DNA of 64,000 nucleotides from Amycolatopsis lurida (GCF_900105055.1 NZ_FNTA01000004.1:372001-436000); one strand, 5' to 3'. Shown: positions 41,901 through 52,700, numbered from the stretch's first letter. Notes: generated by a model from the sequence alone, not told the origin. Numbers and translations: made by a program.

Positions 41901-43277
41901 GTGACGATCGATGATCAGCCGCCTGGCGTGCTACTGCAGCCTCGCGGACGTTTGGCTACTGCACGCCGCCACTACGAGCGGTCAGTGCGTCGAGGCATCA
42001 GTCTCGCCGAGTACGCCGGATCGTTGAAAGCCCATCTCGAGACCCTTGCCGAGCTGTACCCGGATGGTGACGCGAGGCTGTGGGGCGCAACGCCCACCGA
42101 GAGCACTGGCAACGAGAAGTTTCAGGCGCTGCGGGACAGGCGTGTAGGAGACACTGTCCTGTTCTATGCCGACAAGGCCTTCTACGCGAGTGCATCGATC
42201 GCGCATCTGTTCCGCGACCCCGCCGCCGCGCGTGCGATCTGGGGCGCCGAACTGAGCGAGGGACGCGAGGTGACGTGGGAGCACATGATGGCCCTGGCTG
42301 ACGTGCAGCCGCTCGATCCGCCGGTCCCCGCGGAAGAGCTGGGGGTGCCGGTTCCGCTGCGAGGCATGCGTCTGGCCGAGTCCAGCCAGGCCGCAACCAT
42401 CCATGCTTTGCTGGACGGTCGAACACATAGCGCCAAGCCTTCATCCACATGGTTGAAGCAGGAAAGCTTGACACGGCGAGAGTTCGTCACTCAGCTCACG
42501 ACGCTGGGAGCCTCGCGGTGGTCAGACGCTTTAACCGTATTGTGGATGATCGGCAAGCGAGCAGACTGCGGACTGCGCCGGGCGATTTGGCCGGAGTTTC
42601 GCGATGCGCTCGGGCCACTACTGGTCAAGGTCGGCTCGTCCGAGCCGCCTGAACAGCCCGTCCTGTCACTACGTTCCACGACCTTCTGGGAGGTCGACGG
42701 ATTCGACCCACAGCGTAACGCGTTCGGCGAGGACGCTGCGGCAGGCTTCACGGTCGCAGCGAATAAGCTGCTCAACTCGACCAACGCACAAGGCGAAGTC
42801 ATCGCCGTGACGATGCGGCAGCTGCCCGATGAAACCGACAGGGTCGAGCTTCTTGAGACCGTAGGTTTGGCCGGATTCGCGAGCGCAAGCGGGCAACCGG
42901 TCGAACGGGTCGAAGGCCGGGGTCTGCGCATGCGGCGAGATGCCGAGCTTGCCAAACGAGTCAAGTCTGTTCACGAGGACACCTGCCAGGTCTGCGACGT
43001 GCAGCTAGAGACCAGGGACGGTTTCCGAAGCGAAGCGGCCCACATCCGTGGCCTCGGCGCACCACATGACGGACCCGACGAAATTGAGAACCTTCTATGC
43101 CTTTGTCCGAATCATCACGCACAGTTCGACGGGTTCGCGATCTACGTCGACGAGGAGTGGAACGTTCGTCGAACCCGCAACCGTGAGTTGATCGCTCCGC
43201 TTCGGCGCGAGGCCGGCCACACCATCGACGACGTCCACGTGGCTTACCATCGCGCTCTGTGCGGCCGCGAAATCTGA
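41901..43277 (+). CDS. HNH endonuclease with PUA/EVE-like reader domain (putative type IV restriction)
   Basis: In this 458-residue protein residues 40-150 (RLWGATPTESTGNEKF, RRVGDTVLFYADKAFYASASI, W-x2-MMALADVQPLDPPVP) look like a PUA-fold/EVE-type reader of modified bases. A linker follows, and the C-terminus carries an HNH nuclease: CQVC at 362-365, AAHIRGLG with His381, and LCPNHHAQFD with His405-406. ScoMcrA-type enzymes combine a reader and HNH to cut modified DNA, so modification-dependent restriction is likely. The reader call is inferred from pattern only. The GTG at 41901 is preceded by a -10 (TAAACT) at 7 bases. Confidence 0.65.
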   Translation: MTIDDQPPGVLLQPRGRLATARRHYERSVRRGISLAEYAGSLKAHLETLAELYPDGDARLWGATPTESTGNEKFQALRDRRVGDTVLFYADKAFYASASIAHLFRDPAAARAIWGAELSEGREVTWEHMMALADVQPLDPPVPAEELGVPVPLRGMRLAESSQAATIHALLDGRTHSAKPSSTWLKQESLTRREFVTQLTTLGASRWSDALTVLWMIGKRADCGLRRAIWPEFRDALGPLLVKVGSSEPPEQPVLSLRSTTFWEVDGFDPQRNAFGEDAAAGFTVAANKLLNSTNAQGEVIAVTMRQLPDETDRVELLETVGLAGFASASGQPVERVEGRGLRMRRDAELAKRVKSVHEDTCQVCDVQLETRDGFRSEAAHIRGLGAPHDGPDEIENLLCLCPNHHAQFDGFAIYVDEEWNVRRTRNRELIAPLRREAGHTIDDVHVAYHRALCGREI

Positions 43278-43361
43278 TCTCGACGAGAGAACTACGACGC
43301 GAATCGCTTGCAGCAACTGGTCGAAGCAACCAAGGATCCCGACGTGACGTATGGTGCCCAA

Positions 43362-43925
43362 GTGAACGACCGCGACATCCGGGCCGCGCTACGTGTCCAC
43401 CTTGAGTCAACCACGGAACGCGGCGCGATCATCCGCGATGAGCTGGGCTTATGCCTCGGAGATACCCGTGTCGACATCGCGGTCATCGGAGGAACCTTGG
43501 CGGGGTTCGAGATCAAGAGCGACCGCGACAGGTTAGACCGACTACCAGGCCAAATCGACCGCTACAGCCGCGTGCTTGACTTCGCGACTCTCGTTTGCGG
43601 ACCACGTCACCAGACCAAGGCATCGACCTTGCTGCCCAGCTGGTGGGGTATTTGGGTGGCGGAGGAGCAGGACGGCGCGATCACCTTCCAGCCGATGCGT
43701 GATGCGTCGCGCAACCCAGCCCCTGACCCCTATACCGTCGCGCAGCTGCTGTGGCGCGACGAGGCTATGGCCGCGCTACGCGAACGTGACCTTCACCGAG
43801 GCATGTCCTCCGCGACCCGCTTCCGACTGTGGGAACGCATGGCAGACACGATGTCGATCACGGACATTCAGCAGACGGTGCACGCAGCGATCATGGCGCG
43901 CCCAGACTGGCAAGTCTGCTCGTGA
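43362..43925 (+). CDS. sce7726-family protein (PD-(D/E)xK-like nuclease fold)
   Basis: The 187-residue protein contains NDRDIRAALRVHLE, TRVDIAVIGGTLAGFEIKSD with Asp38, Glu50 and Lys52 (a D-x11-E-x-K catalytic pattern), and RLPGQIDRYSRVLDFATLV, all features of the sce7726 family. A nuclease role is probable. The GTG at 43362 follows TATGGT by 6 bases, so it is a leaderless start; the open frame back to 43308 is less likely. The 3' end overlaps a convergent beta-family gene by 35 bases. In other genomes the sce7726 family is found next to beta/sce7725 proteins, which supports a functional pair. Confidence 0.7.
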   Translation: MNDRDIRAALRVHLESTTERGAIIRDELGLCLGDTRVDIAVIGGTLAGFEIKSDRDRLDRLPGQIDRYSRVLDFATLVCGPRHQTKASTLLPSWWGIWVAEEQDGAITFQPMRDASRNPAPDPYTVAQLLWRDEAMAALRERDLHRGMSSATRFRLWERMADTMSITDIQQTVHAAIMARPDWQVCS

Positions 43926-44937
43926 CGTATTCGAGGTGATGGCTTGTCCCATATGCCCGCCATTTCTGGGGGTTTCCAGGGCCTATCTCCTCAGCGACGA
44001 CCTTGGCGATGCTTGCGTCACCCCAGCTGAGCTCTGCGCCGCCGAATTCCGGCAGCTCAGAGACAACCCGGCAAACCTCACGGTACTGCTCATTCCCCCG
44101 AGGATCCTTCTTCGTGCCTCGCAGGACCATCCAGTGACCATCGACCGCGTAGCGGATATTCGGCGAGGGTGTGGCAGGAGCGGGCGGAGTATGGGGCGGA
44201 TACCCCACGCCGTAGTCGCCAAAGATCGGTTGCCGGGCAAAGAACCGCCTCCGCGAGGCTAGCCCGCCCCATAGATCGACCTCTCGCCTGCGCAGTGATG
44301 TCAGCACCCACGGGTCTACGTTCGACAGGTCCTTGGGGAAAGCTCCCCCAGCGACTACGACAGAACGCCACCGGTCGAGCCACGGAAGACCTTCGAGATG
44401 TTCGATGGCTCGCTCAGCCGCATGTGCGACCACCTGGTCATCCCCAAGCACGCCGAAGTCCAGGACCAAGTCCACTTCTTCAGGCTCGACCAGCAGGTCC
44501 GCCACGAGATCTGTCGCCCAGATGGTGAGGTCCCGAGGGTTCTCGTCAAGCTCCGACGCATCGATACGCAGACAACAGCCACGCTTATCGGCAGCAATGG
44601 CGGTGCGTAGCACCTCCAGAACCGGTGCTTTGTCGGCGAAGTGGACGACGGGTCTCAATTTGACCTGGTAGCGCCGCGCGTCCGTGAGTAGCTGGTCCCA
44701 TCGCATCGGTTGACTGTCTGAGCCAAGGCAGTCGAGGTCGACCGCTATCGCCTCTCCTAACGGCCAGTCGGTCCTGAGCTTGTGGACGAACCCTGCGACA
44801 TCGAGTTCCGTAGTGCCCGACTTGGGTACCGCCTCGATCAGCGGCAGCACTGAGCCCGCCGTACTTCTGGCGATATGGGCGAGCGCCTCGAATTCTCCGC
44901 TCCGCCCCTTCAGGATGGGCATGTACAACAACCCCAT
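43891..44937 (-). CDS. Beta family protein (sce7725-like), partner of sce7726
   Basis: The 348-residue protein starts LLYMPILKGRSGEFEALAHI and has SVLPLIEAVPKSGTTELD, typical of the 'beta protein' family, related in naming to a phage T4 gene product. No catalytic motif is certain. It is transcribed against the sce7726 gene with a 35-base overlap of the 3' ends, so the two transcripts would be antisense at their ends. GGGGG lies 6 bases before the ATG. The function is unknown; the location next to BREX and nucleases suggests defence. Confidence 0.7.
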   Translation of the reverse strand: MGLLYMPILKGRSGEFEALAHIARSTAGSVLPLIEAVPKSGTTELDVAGFVHKLRTDWPLGEAIAVDLDCLGSDSQPMRWDQLLTDARRYQVKLRPVVHFADKAPVLEVLRTAIAADKRGCCLRIDASELDENPRDLTIWATDLVADLLVEPEEVDLVLDFGVLGDDQVVAHAAERAIEHLEGLPWLDRWRSVVVAGGAFPKDLSNVDPWVLTSLRRREVDLWGGLASRRRFFARQPIFGDYGVGYPPHTPPAPATPSPNIRYAVDGHWMVLRGTKKDPRGNEQYREVCRVVSELPEFGGAELSWGDASIAKVVAEEIGPGNPQKWRAYGTSHHLEYVTSRLASLGAP

Positions 44938-45323
44938 GGCAACCCCCTACCACTCGGTGCTTCCAGTCGAGTACACAGGGTGCCCACAGTCAATCCACCG
45001 TTGTGAGGCAGTTGCGCAAGAGCGTCGCTGAGCCGGCCAAGCCACCGAACGATCACCACAGTGTGTGCACGTCAGAGCGCAACAACTCCCGAAAATAATC
45101 ACGTTAGAGTGACGATTAGTTGCCTGCAGTAACAGTCCGGGATGGCTGGCGCGACAGCCGAGGTGGGACTACTACCTACCCGGAGCAGGTCGACGATCCC
45201 CTGCTGGACGATCGAAACAACCATCCAAAATGCGGGCGACCTCAATGTCGGACATGGGTTCGCTCGACCAGTAGCATGGCGATTCGGCAGGTCACAGAGA
45301 GCCACGAGAGAGGACAGGTGTCG
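44938..45323. other. Intergenic region before the BREX operon
   Basis: The region holds the control of pglW (plus) and of the beta gene (minus). A TAGAGT element at about 45105 may be a -10 for pglW. A region near 45180-45215 with AGCAGG/CCTGCT arms looks like a tRNA T arm but no full tRNA folds. Confidence 0.35.
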
Positions 45324-48300
45324 GTGTCACAGACGTCTGGGAGGCCGACTCCGAAGCCAACGCCTCCACCCGCGCAGCAACGGTGGTTCCAGGAGCGCCC
45401 CTCCCCGTATCCGTGGGAGCAGGACGGCCTTGACCACATCCGGAAGCTGATGCCACGCGCCGAGCCATACCGAGCGTGGGCCACCTTCTCCTTCACCGCT
45501 GCCTCCAGCCGTATCAACGAATGCGATCTGCTGATCGCGGTCCCAGGCGGCCTCTACCTGGTCGAGCTCAAAGGACACCCGGGCAACGTCGTCAACAACG
45601 GTGAGACCTGGAGCTTCGGTTCGCCGGGCACACATCGAGTGCGCACCATGCGCAATCCCCTGCATTTGACCGATCTGAAGTCGAAGGAGCTCAAAGGCAG
45701 GCTGGATTGGGCGGCCAAGCAGCTCGGTATCAGTCTGCGAGTACCGCGAGTCGAGCCGGCGGTGTTCTTGTCGGCTCCGGGCCTGCATTCCGCACTCGAC
45801 GATGTCCAGAGCACAAGGGTCTATAGCCGCGACGACAACTCGACCGGCCTGCCCTGGATCTGGCGAGATCTGCTCTCCCGACCGCCGCAGCGTGAGTCGC
45901 AGCGAGTCACCCCGGAGTTCTCCCGGCAGCTGCCCAAGCTGCTGGCCAAGATCGGCCTGGGTGTCTCGACAGCGCACCTGCGGTTCGGTGACGATTGGAC
46001 GTTGCAACCGGACCCTCTCGACGCGGGAACCACCTGGGAAGATCGACTCGCCTCACGTAAGGGCCTTGTGCTCGAAGAGGGGCGCGTCCGGATCTACCTC
46101 ACTTCGCAGCAAGCCACTGAAGAACAGCGTCAGTCGGTGGAGCGCGCCGCACGACGCGAGTACCAGGTGCTCCAGGGCATCACTCATCGCGGCATTGCGC
46201 AGGCAGTACAGATCGGCAATCACCAGGGTGGTCCTGCGATCCTCTTTCGTCACCGTGCGACGGATGTCCGATTGGACTCCTACCTCGCGGTCTACAGCGA
46301 AACGCTGAGCCCGGAGGTCCGTCTCGATCTGGTGCGGCAACTGGCTGAAGCCATCCGCTATGCGCACAGCAGGTCGCTTTACCACCGCACGCTCGCGGCT
46401 CGCTCGATCTACGTCACAGCCAAGGACGACGGTTCGTCGCCGGTGTTGCGGATCATCGACTGGCAGGCCGCCGCACGAGACTTCGACACCACCGGCATGT
46501 CGTCAATCGGCAACACCTCGCTACCGGGAGAGCACGTAGGGGACGCCGCGGAGGTCTACCTGGCACCGGAGTTCGACACACCGTTCGCCGACCCAGTGGA
46601 TCTCGACGTCTTCGGCCTGGGATCGCTGTCTTACCTCATCATTACCGGCCAGCCGCCGGCCACCCGCCGGACCGGCTTGATCGAGCGGTTGACAGCGGAG
46701 CGAGGACTGCATCCCTACGCCGTATCAGATTCTGTCTCCGACGCACTCGACGAGCTGATCTTCCACGCCACCCGCACCGATATCGCCGACAGGCTGGACT
46801 CGGCGGACGCGTTCCTCGACGGCCTCGACCGGGTCGAGCAGGACTCCCCCGCTCCCGAAGTCGCCACGCCGAGCATCGACCCGTTGACCGCGATGCCCGG
46901 GCAAATCCTCGACGGCGACTGGAGTGTCGAGCGAGTGCTGGGCACTGGCGCCACAGCGCGCGCACTGCTGGTGGCCAGGACACTCGAAGACGACCACGGC
47001 GAACCACATCAGGAACGCAAGGTCTTCAAGATCGCGCTCGACGAGAACAAGGCAGAGCGGCTCCATGCTGAGGCCGGCGCGCTCGCGCTGGTCGGTGGCG
47101 GCGTGGTGATACGGCTGCTGGCCGAACCCCGCATCCTCGGTGGACGGACGGTCCTCGAACTCGAATACGCAGGCGGCGAGGATCTGGCGGGACGTACCCT
47201 GGGGGCGCGGCTGCGCGCTGAGGGGCAACTGACCTACCACGAGTTGGAGCGCTTCGGTAACGACCTGCTGACAGCGCTGGATCAGCTGGCCGCCAAGGGC
47301 GTGCGACACCGCGACCTGAAACCGGACAATTTCGGAGTCTTCCAACGAGCCGACCGGGTCAAGCAGCTCATGCTGTTCGACTTCTCGCTCGCCAATGTCT
47401 CCGAGCGGGACATCAAGGCCGGGACCCGCGGCTACCTCGACCCGTTGCTCGGGACAGTGCGTCGTCCCTCGTTCGACGACCACGCCGAGCGCTACGCCGC
47501 TGCCGTCACGCTGCACGAGATGGCCTCCGCGGTCCGGCCGATCTGGGGCGACGGCATGACCGACCCGCGAACGACTACGGATGAGACGCCGACCATCGCG
47601 GCGGAACTGTTCGAGCCGGCGTTGCGGGACGGCCTGACCAAGTTCTTCTTGAGAGCCTTCCACCGCGACGTAGACCATCGGTTCGACACGTTCCGGCAAA
47701 TGGAGGACGCCTGGCGAGCCGTGTTCACCTCCGCGGACGCCGACACGCCGGTGACCACCCCAGCGACCGTCGGTCTCGAAGCCGAGTCTTTGGCGGAGAT
47801 CCGGGACGCACACGCCGCGGCCGCGAAACTGGACACCGCGTTGGAGGCCGCGGGGCTCTCACCTCGCGCGGTGGCGGTCGCGCGTGGATTCGAAGCGACG
47901 ACCGTAGGCGAGCTGCTAGGCGTACCGCTGCACAAGATCGCTAAGGCCCGCGGTGCCGGCGCCCTCGCCCGCAAAGAACTGAACAGGCGACACAAGCAGT
48001 GGAGTGCCACTCTCCTGCAGAGCGGATCCCAGGCTGCAAGGAAGTCGGCGGACAGCGCCGAGGAGGTAGCCTCCGGTGGGCCTTTCTCAGTCGACGACCT
48101 GGCTGCGCTGCTCACACCCAAGCCTGGTCGGAAAGGGTCGAAGAAGTCCGACACCATCCGGCTAACTCTGGGTTTGCCCAGCGACAACGGCGACGTCCCA
48201 GACCAGCTGGACATCTGGCCCACTCAATCCGAGGTGGCGAAGAAGCTGGCTATTACGCAGGCGTCGGTCTCGCGTCATCAGCAAGCCGCCGCCGCGGAGT

Positions 48301-49712
48301 GGGCAGGACAGTTGTGGATGCGTCCGCTTCGCGACGAGCTGGTGGATGCGGTCTGCTCGGCAGGCCGCGTGATGACCGCGTCCGAGCTGGCAGCGGCTGT
48401 CCGGACTCGCCGTGGCGCTCCGGCGAGCACCCCTGAGCAGGCCGTCGCCCGCGCGCTCGCCGCTGTCCGAGCTGCAGTGGAAACGGAGATCTGGATAGGG
48501 CTCAAGGCGGAAGACGACGAAAGCGACCCGCGCCTCGCCGTGCTGCGACGCGGACACCGGGTTCTGATCGTGGCCGAATCCATGCCTGGCACCGACGACC
48601 CGAGCGCTCCGGAACTCGCCGACTATGCACTCGAACTGGGCCGGAAAGCCGATGAACTGGCAAAACTCGAACCGCTGCCTGGCCGCGGTGTGGTCATCCG
48701 TGAACTACGGGCCATCACACCGCCGATCGGTCTCCCACCGATGGCGGACACGCGGCTTGTCGAACTCGCCGCAGCAGTCTCGCAGGGCGCGGCAGCATCA
48801 CCTCGGCTCGAGGTATACCCCCGTGAACTGGATCTGACCCGAGCGTTCCGCATCTCCCAGGCGGCCGCGGGTGTGCGCCGCGACACCGGCATCACCGTGG
48901 ACGATCTGCTGGCGAAGGTCCGTGCTCGGTTCCCTGAACTGTTACCGGGCCGGCAGCCGACGTACGTCCAGATCGAGGAAGCGCTGAAGGCCGCGGGCGT
49001 GCCATTGGAATACGACACGACCAAGAAGCGGTTTCTGCCGCCCGCCTTGGAAGTCTCCCGGATCGTCACTTCGTCGAGTACGTCGCTCAGTACACACAAC
49101 CGTACGGCTATAGCCGGTCTCGACCCGCAGGACGTCCTGACCCGCAAACTTGCGTCCGCCGTCGAGCGCGGCGGTTTCCTGGCATTGACATTGCGAGGGC
49201 GCCACTTGCCCGGCGCCGCGGACGTGATCTCGGCTCAGAACACTGTGCGCCCAGTGGACCTCAACGATCTGTTCCTCCAAGAGTTCCGTGCGCTGGCGGC
49301 CGAGCGCTCGCAGGACTGGCAGAAGGTGCTCACCATCGACGCCAGGTTCGACGCCACTGGGCAGATGTCCCGCGGGCTCTCCGTCTACGTCCGTGACACG
49401 TGGGCCCGGGTCGAACAGCAGCTCGACTCGCTCGGCAGCGAGGGCCCAACGGTCCTTTTCCTGTACAACGCCGGGATGTTCGGCCGTTACTACGAAGCAG
49501 GTGGCCAACCGCTGCTCGCTCGTTTGCAGAACGCGGCTCGCCTGCCCTCAACCACACCTCACGGACTATGGCTGCTCTGCCCGGCGGACTCCGCTGTGGG
49601 CGCCCCCCAAATCGACGGCAAGACAGTCGAGATCCTCACCGAGTCCGAGCGCGTCGTACTGACCGGCGAGTTTCTGGCGAAGCTGCGCGGCGAACCCGAG
49701 AGCGCGGCATGA
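45324..49712 (+). CDS. pglW: BREX type 2 serine/threonine kinase-like protein PglW
   Basis: In this 1462-residue protein residues 55-140 are a NERD nuclease-like domain (NECDLLIAVPGGLYLVELKG; Asp68, Glu81, Lys83). A first kinase-like domain (about 250-500) is degenerate, with HRTLAARSIYV for HRD and IDWQAA for DFG. A second kinase domain (about 540-800) has HRDLKPDNFG at 662-671 and DFSLAN at 686 with DFS instead of DFG, and may be active. A helical C-terminus with HTH-like parts follows. PglW is the signalling kinase of Pgl/BREX-2 phage defence. The GTG at 45324 has AGAGAGGA 9 bases upstream; earlier starts are possible. Its stop overlaps pglX (ATGA). Confidence 0.88.
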   Translation: MSQTSGRPTPKPTPPPAQQRWFQERPSPYPWEQDGLDHIRKLMPRAEPYRAWATFSFTAASSRINECDLLIAVPGGLYLVELKGHPGNVVNNGETWSFGSPGTHRVRTMRNPLHLTDLKSKELKGRLDWAAKQLGISLRVPRVEPAVFLSAPGLHSALDDVQSTRVYSRDDNSTGLPWIWRDLLSRPPQRESQRVTPEFSRQLPKLLAKIGLGVSTAHLRFGDDWTLQPDPLDAGTTWEDRLASRKGLVLEEGRVRIYLTSQQATEEQRQSVERAARREYQVLQGITHRGIAQAVQIGNHQGGPAILFRHRATDVRLDSYLAVYSETLSPEVRLDLVRQLAEAIRYAHSRSLYHRTLAARSIYVTAKDDGSSPVLRIIDWQAAARDFDTTGMSSIGNTSLPGEHVGDAAEVYLAPEFDTPFADPVDLDVFGLGSLSYLIITGQPPATRRTGLIERLTAERGLHPYAVSDSVSDALDELIFHATRTDIADRLDSADAFLDGLDRVEQDSPAPEVATPSIDPLTAMPGQILDGDWSVERVLGTGATARALLVARTLEDDHGEPHQERKVFKIALDENKAERLHAEAGALALVGGGVVIRLLAEPRILGGRTVLELEYAGGEDLAGRTLGARLRAEGQLTYHELERFGNDLLTALDQLAAKGVRHRDLKPDNFGVFQRADRVKQLMLFDFSLANVSERDIKAGTRGYLDPLLGTVRRPSFDDHAERYAAAVTLHEMASAVRPIWGDGMTDPRTTTDETPTIAAELFEPALRDGLTKFFLRAFHRDVDHRFDTFRQMEDAWRAVFTSADADTPVTTPATVGLEAESLAEIRDAHAAAAKLDTALEAAGLSPRAVAVARGFEATTVGELLGVPLHKIAKARGAGALARKELNRRHKQWSATLLQSGSQAARKSADSAEEVASGGPFSVDDLAALLTPKPGRKGSKKSDTIRLTLGLPSDNGDVPDQLDIWPTQSEVAKKLAITQASVSRHQQAAAAEWAGQLWMRPLRDELVDAVCSAGRVMTASELAAAVRTRRGAPASTPEQAVARALAAVRAAVETEIWIGLKAEDDESDPRLAVLRRGHRVLIVAESMPGTDDPSAPELADYALELGRKADELAKLEPLPGRGVVIRELRAITPPIGLPPMADTRLVELAAAVSQGAAASPRLEVYPRELDLTRAFRISQAAAGVRRDTGITVDDLLAKVRARFPELLPGRQPTYVQIEEALKAAGVPLEYDTTKKRFLPPALEVSRIVTSSSTSLSTHNRTAIAGLDPQDVLTRKLASAVERGGFLALTLRGRHLPGAADVISAQNTVRPVDLNDLFLQEFRALAAERSQDWQKVLTIDARFDATGQMSRGLSVYVRDTWARVEQQLDSLGSEGPTVLFLYNAGMFGRYYEAGGQPLLARLQNAARLPSTTPHGLWLLCPADSAVGAPQIDGKTVEILTESERVVLTGEFLAKLRGEPESAA

Positions 49713-52700
49713 ACGATCAACACGGAAAGGGGACGGCAGTGGCCGCCCAAAATTTCGACCTGGCGGAACTCGTCAAGGACCTGCGCAAGCAAGTCACTCT
49801 GCTGGAAGACGACCTGCGCGCCCGTAGCGAGGAAGTCGAAGAGTCCGCGACTGCCCTGCGCACGGAGTACGACGAAGCCTTCGCCGCGAAGCGGATCGCC
49901 GCGACCTATGAAGCTTGGCGGGACGACCGGGTCACGCAGGTGGCTGCCGCATGGGTGCTGGGCACGGTGTTCGTCCGGTACTGCGAGGACAACGATCTGA
50001 TCGAGTGGCCGTTCATCGCCGGTCCTGGCGAGAAGCTGATCGATGCCGAGGAGCGGCACGAGAAGTTCTTCCGTGAGCATCCTGAGCTGAACGACCGGGA
50101 CTGGATCATCGAGGCGTTCAACCATCTGGCGGGGACGAACCCGACGGTGGCTGGGTTGTTCGACAGGCAGCACAACCCGCTGTGGGAGATCATGCCTTCG
50201 TTCGAGGCTGCGACCTCGCTACTGGGTTTCTGGCGTCGACGAGGCGACAATGGCGAAATCCGGTACGACTTCACCGGTTCGGATACACGATTCCTCGGTG
50301 ATCTGTACCAGGACCTGTCAGAGCATGCCCGCAAAACCTTCGCTCTGTTGCAGACGCCTGAGTTTGTAGAGGAATTCATACTCGACTTGACCCTGGAACC
50401 GGCCGTCGAGGAGTTCGGCCTCAAGAGCCTGCGTACCATCGATCCCGCTTGCGGTTCTGGCCACTTTCTGCTCGGGATCTTCCACAGGTTATTGGACGCC
50501 TGGCGAGCGGCAGAACCGGGAACTAACGACTGGGAGCTGATCAAGCGCGCACTGGAATCGGTTCACGGGTGCGACAAAAACCCGTTCGCGGTCTCGATTG
50601 CGCGCTTTCGGCTGATGATTGCAGCGATGCAGGCGGCCGGGGCGCAGCAGCTCAACGAGACGCGACGGTTCCCGCTCAACATCGCAGTCGGCGACTCGCT
50701 GATGCACGGTGAAGGCGTGAAGAATGAGCAGGCTGATCTGTTTGCATCTGAGGATGCATATACGTACCGTACCGAAGATGTCGGCGAGTTCATCCGTTCC
50801 TGCGAACTACTCAAGACTTCCAGCTACCACGTGGTGGTAGGTAACCCGCCCTACATAACGGTAAAAGACAAGCAGGAGAACGCGAACTACCGCGAGCGAT
50901 ACAGCACTTGCTCGGGCACCTACGCGTTGTCAGTTCCTTTCGCGCAACGGCTGTTTCAACTCGCGATTCGCGGGGACGGTAGCGAGCGAGACGCCGGATT
51001 CGTTGGCCAGATCACTGCGAACTCGTTTATGAAGCGCGAGTTCGGCAAGAAGCTGATCGAAGAATTCTTCCCGACCATCCACTTGACGCACGTAATCGAC
51101 ACTTCAGGTGCCTATATCCCGGGACACGGTACACCCACTGCGATCCTGGTCGGTCGCAACCACATCGGCCGACCTCACCAAGCGATACGTGCCGTGCTTG
51201 GCATTCGCGGGGAACCATCACAGCCAGAGAACCCAACGAAGGGGCTCGTGTGGTCAGCGATTGTTGAACAAGTTGACAAACTGGACAGTGAATCCGAGTG
51301 GGTCTCTACGGACAACATTGATAGGTCCGTTTTCGGCGTGTATCCTTGGTCGCTAAGCGGCGGCGGTTCCGCGACGGTCGTCTCCGCTATCGAGGAAAAT
51401 GCGACGCGGCTAGGAATTCGCGCCACGAGTATCGGACGAACCACCGCAACGGGTGCCGACGAAGCATATTTTCTCCCCAATCAACAGACTGCTCAACGCC
51501 TGGGCGAACTTGCTCAAACTCGAGATCTTGTGACCGGAGAGTCAGTCCGCGATTTTCGGTTTACGAGCACAGTTCGAGTCCGAAACCCTTATGTCAACCA
51601 ACAACAAACTTCTTTTGTTCCCGAGTCGGATCAACCCGCCGCACGCAGTCTTTGGCCCTATCGAAACCTGCTGTCTAAGCGAATAATATTCGGCAAGAAT
51701 GTCATTGAAAATGGATTTCCATGGTATTGTCATCTTGAAAATTATTCAAGCAAGCTAAAGTCCAGGAAAGGAATAAGCTTTGCGTTCGTCGCAACCCATA
51801 ACCACTTTGTATACGATCGAAACGGACTTCTGTTTAACCGAACTGCCCCGGTCATAAAACTTCCAGAGGAGGCGACTGAAGACGACCACTTGGCGCTACT
51901 CGGAGTGCTTAACTCTTCCACGGCATGCTTCTGGATGAAGCAAGTTAGTCACAGCAAAGGCAACGCCACAGCGGCGAGCGGGATGCCCGACCAGCCGTGG
52001 TCATGGAACTGGGAATTCACTGGCACGAAAATGCTAGAATTTCCTTTACCCGGAAGTCTCCCGCTTGAGCTTAGTCGAGTGATTGACAATCTTTCGCTGC
52101 AGCTCGCTACACATGAGCCCTTGGCATTGATCGATTCCGGGGCGCCAACCCGGGGCCGTAACGACATTGCAAGGAAGGGGTACGAGCACATTCGGCAGCA
52201 GATGACCGCACTACAGGAAGAGCTCGATTGGAAAGTTTACGGCGCCTACGCGCTACTCAACACAGCCGAGCTCGCCAAGGTTACCGCATCCGATTTAGAC
52301 AATATTCCTAAGATCAAGCCAGGTGAGCGCGCGTTCGAAATTATTCTTGCTCGCGAACTGAAGGCGGCTACAACCTCTACTCGATGGTTCAGCCATCACG
52401 GACATTGTCCTGTAACTAACATCCCCAGCCATTGGCCGGAGTGGTACCAGCGAATCGTCCAAGCACGGATCGACATCATCGAGAAACGCAAGGACATCGC
52501 GCTTATCGAGCGTCCAGAATGCAAACGACGCTGGGCAACCCAGCCGTGGGAAAAGAAGGAAGCCGAAGCGCTCCGCACCTGGCTCCTCGACCGCTGCGAA
52601 ATCAAGGACATCTGGTTCACCCTCCGCGACGGTATGAAGCAACCCCGCACTCTCACCATCAGCCAGCTCGCTGACCAGTTCCGCGACGACGCCAACATGA

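Noticed and set aside
45099..45305. Minus-strand frame with a tRNA-antisense-like string (GIVDLLRVGSS)
   Set aside because: A T-arm-like stem (AGCAGG/CCTGCT) exists, but no acceptor, D arm or anticodon arm folds around it.
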